Source of the DNA: Gammaproteobacteria bacterium UBA1119
GTDB lineage: Bacteria; Pseudomonadota; Gammaproteobacteria; Pseudomonadales; Azotimanducaceae
Length of the DNA: 5,668 nucleotides
Direction of reading: 5' to 3'
Assembly (NCBI GenBank): GCA_002313255.1
Contig: DCBA01000059.1
Location: forward strand, 6,451 to 12,118
Part shown: piece after piece, positions 5,606 through 5,668 of the stretch
Layout: each line of letters starts with the position of its first letter
Numbering within the stretch: the stretch's first letter is position 1
Translations under genes and position numbers: made by a program
Notes under the pieces: model-generated
Database searches by the model: none
What the model was told of the DNA's origin: nothing
What the model saw: only the letters and a program-made list of their open reading frames with translations

Positions 5606-5666
5606 TTTGCATCAGTACCTACGCCCCTCGCCGAGACCTGTCATGGGTCTTGAGCTTGGTTCACAT
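5606..5666 (+). repeat. Dispersed direct repeat, copy 2 (downstream of oxygenase gene)
   Basis: Second copy of the 3912-3972 element, same orientation, about 80% identical without gaps. The window ends 2 bp beyond it, so its right boundary cannot be seen. It contains a foldable hairpin (separate entry). Confidence 0.75.
5632..5652 (+). repeat. Hairpin within repeat copy 2
   Basis: CGAGACC (5632-5638) pairs with GGTCTTG (5646-5652), with one G-U wobble, around the 7-nt loop TGTCATG. No T-run follows, so an intrinsic terminator is unlikely. The same stem in copy 1 (3938-3958) is damaged by a mismatch, which argues against strict conservation of the RNA fold. Confidence 0.45.
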
Positions 5667-5668
5667 CC

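Noticed and set aside
3912..5666. Integron attC sites flanking the oxygenase gene
   Set aside because: The repeat-gene-repeat layout resembles a cassette, but no RYYYAAC/GTTRRRY core sites or the long imperfect attC fold could be found in the repeats.

Overview
This window looks like a piece of a proteobacterial chromosome, most likely from a gammaproteobacterium. The reasons are a moderately high GC content, Shine-Dalgarno-led and tightly packed genes, a Tat-exported flavoenzyme of the spermidine-dehydrogenase-like type, a TetR regulator and a bacterial carotenoid-cleavage-type oxygenase. No RNA gene, CRISPR array, transposase or phage gene was seen. The taxon is inferred from gene style only.

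Left part (1-3678, minus strand): a compact four-gene unit read right to left. It runs from a TetR-family repressor (3048-3665), through a six-segment membrane protein (2310-3026) and a small secreted cupin (1874-2317), to a Tat-exported FAD oxidoreductase (1-1869). The junctions are a 21-bp gap, an 8-bp overlap (ATGCGTAG) and a 4-bp gap, so the genes are almost certainly co-transcribed and partly translationally coupled. The tetR 5' end lies in a striking palindromic region (3635-3674): two TGTCA-NN-TGACA dyads with centres 22 bp apart, which together also form a perfect 15-bp inverted repeat. This is a strong candidate autoregulatory operator for the whole unit. The gene order suggests a small-molecule-responsive system that places a flavoenzyme, a cupin partner and a membrane protein at or beyond the inner membrane. 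The substrate is unknown.

Middle (3666-4131): about 466 bp with no convincing gene. It holds the operator, an AT-richer stretch, one copy of a roughly 61-bp direct repeat (3912-3972) and a short dyad (4050-4065) close to the next gene.

Right part (4132-5668, plus strand): a divergently transcribed carotenoid oxygenase family gene with all four iron-binding histidines. It is followed by a short reading frame that resembles the last HEAT-like helix pair of an otherwise absent protein (about 5482-5593). A second copy of the direct repeat (5606-5666) runs up to the window end. The oxygenase gene is therefore bracketed by two direct repeats 1694 bp apart, which may mean it is a cassette-like insertion or that the repeat is a dispersed intergenic element of this genome.
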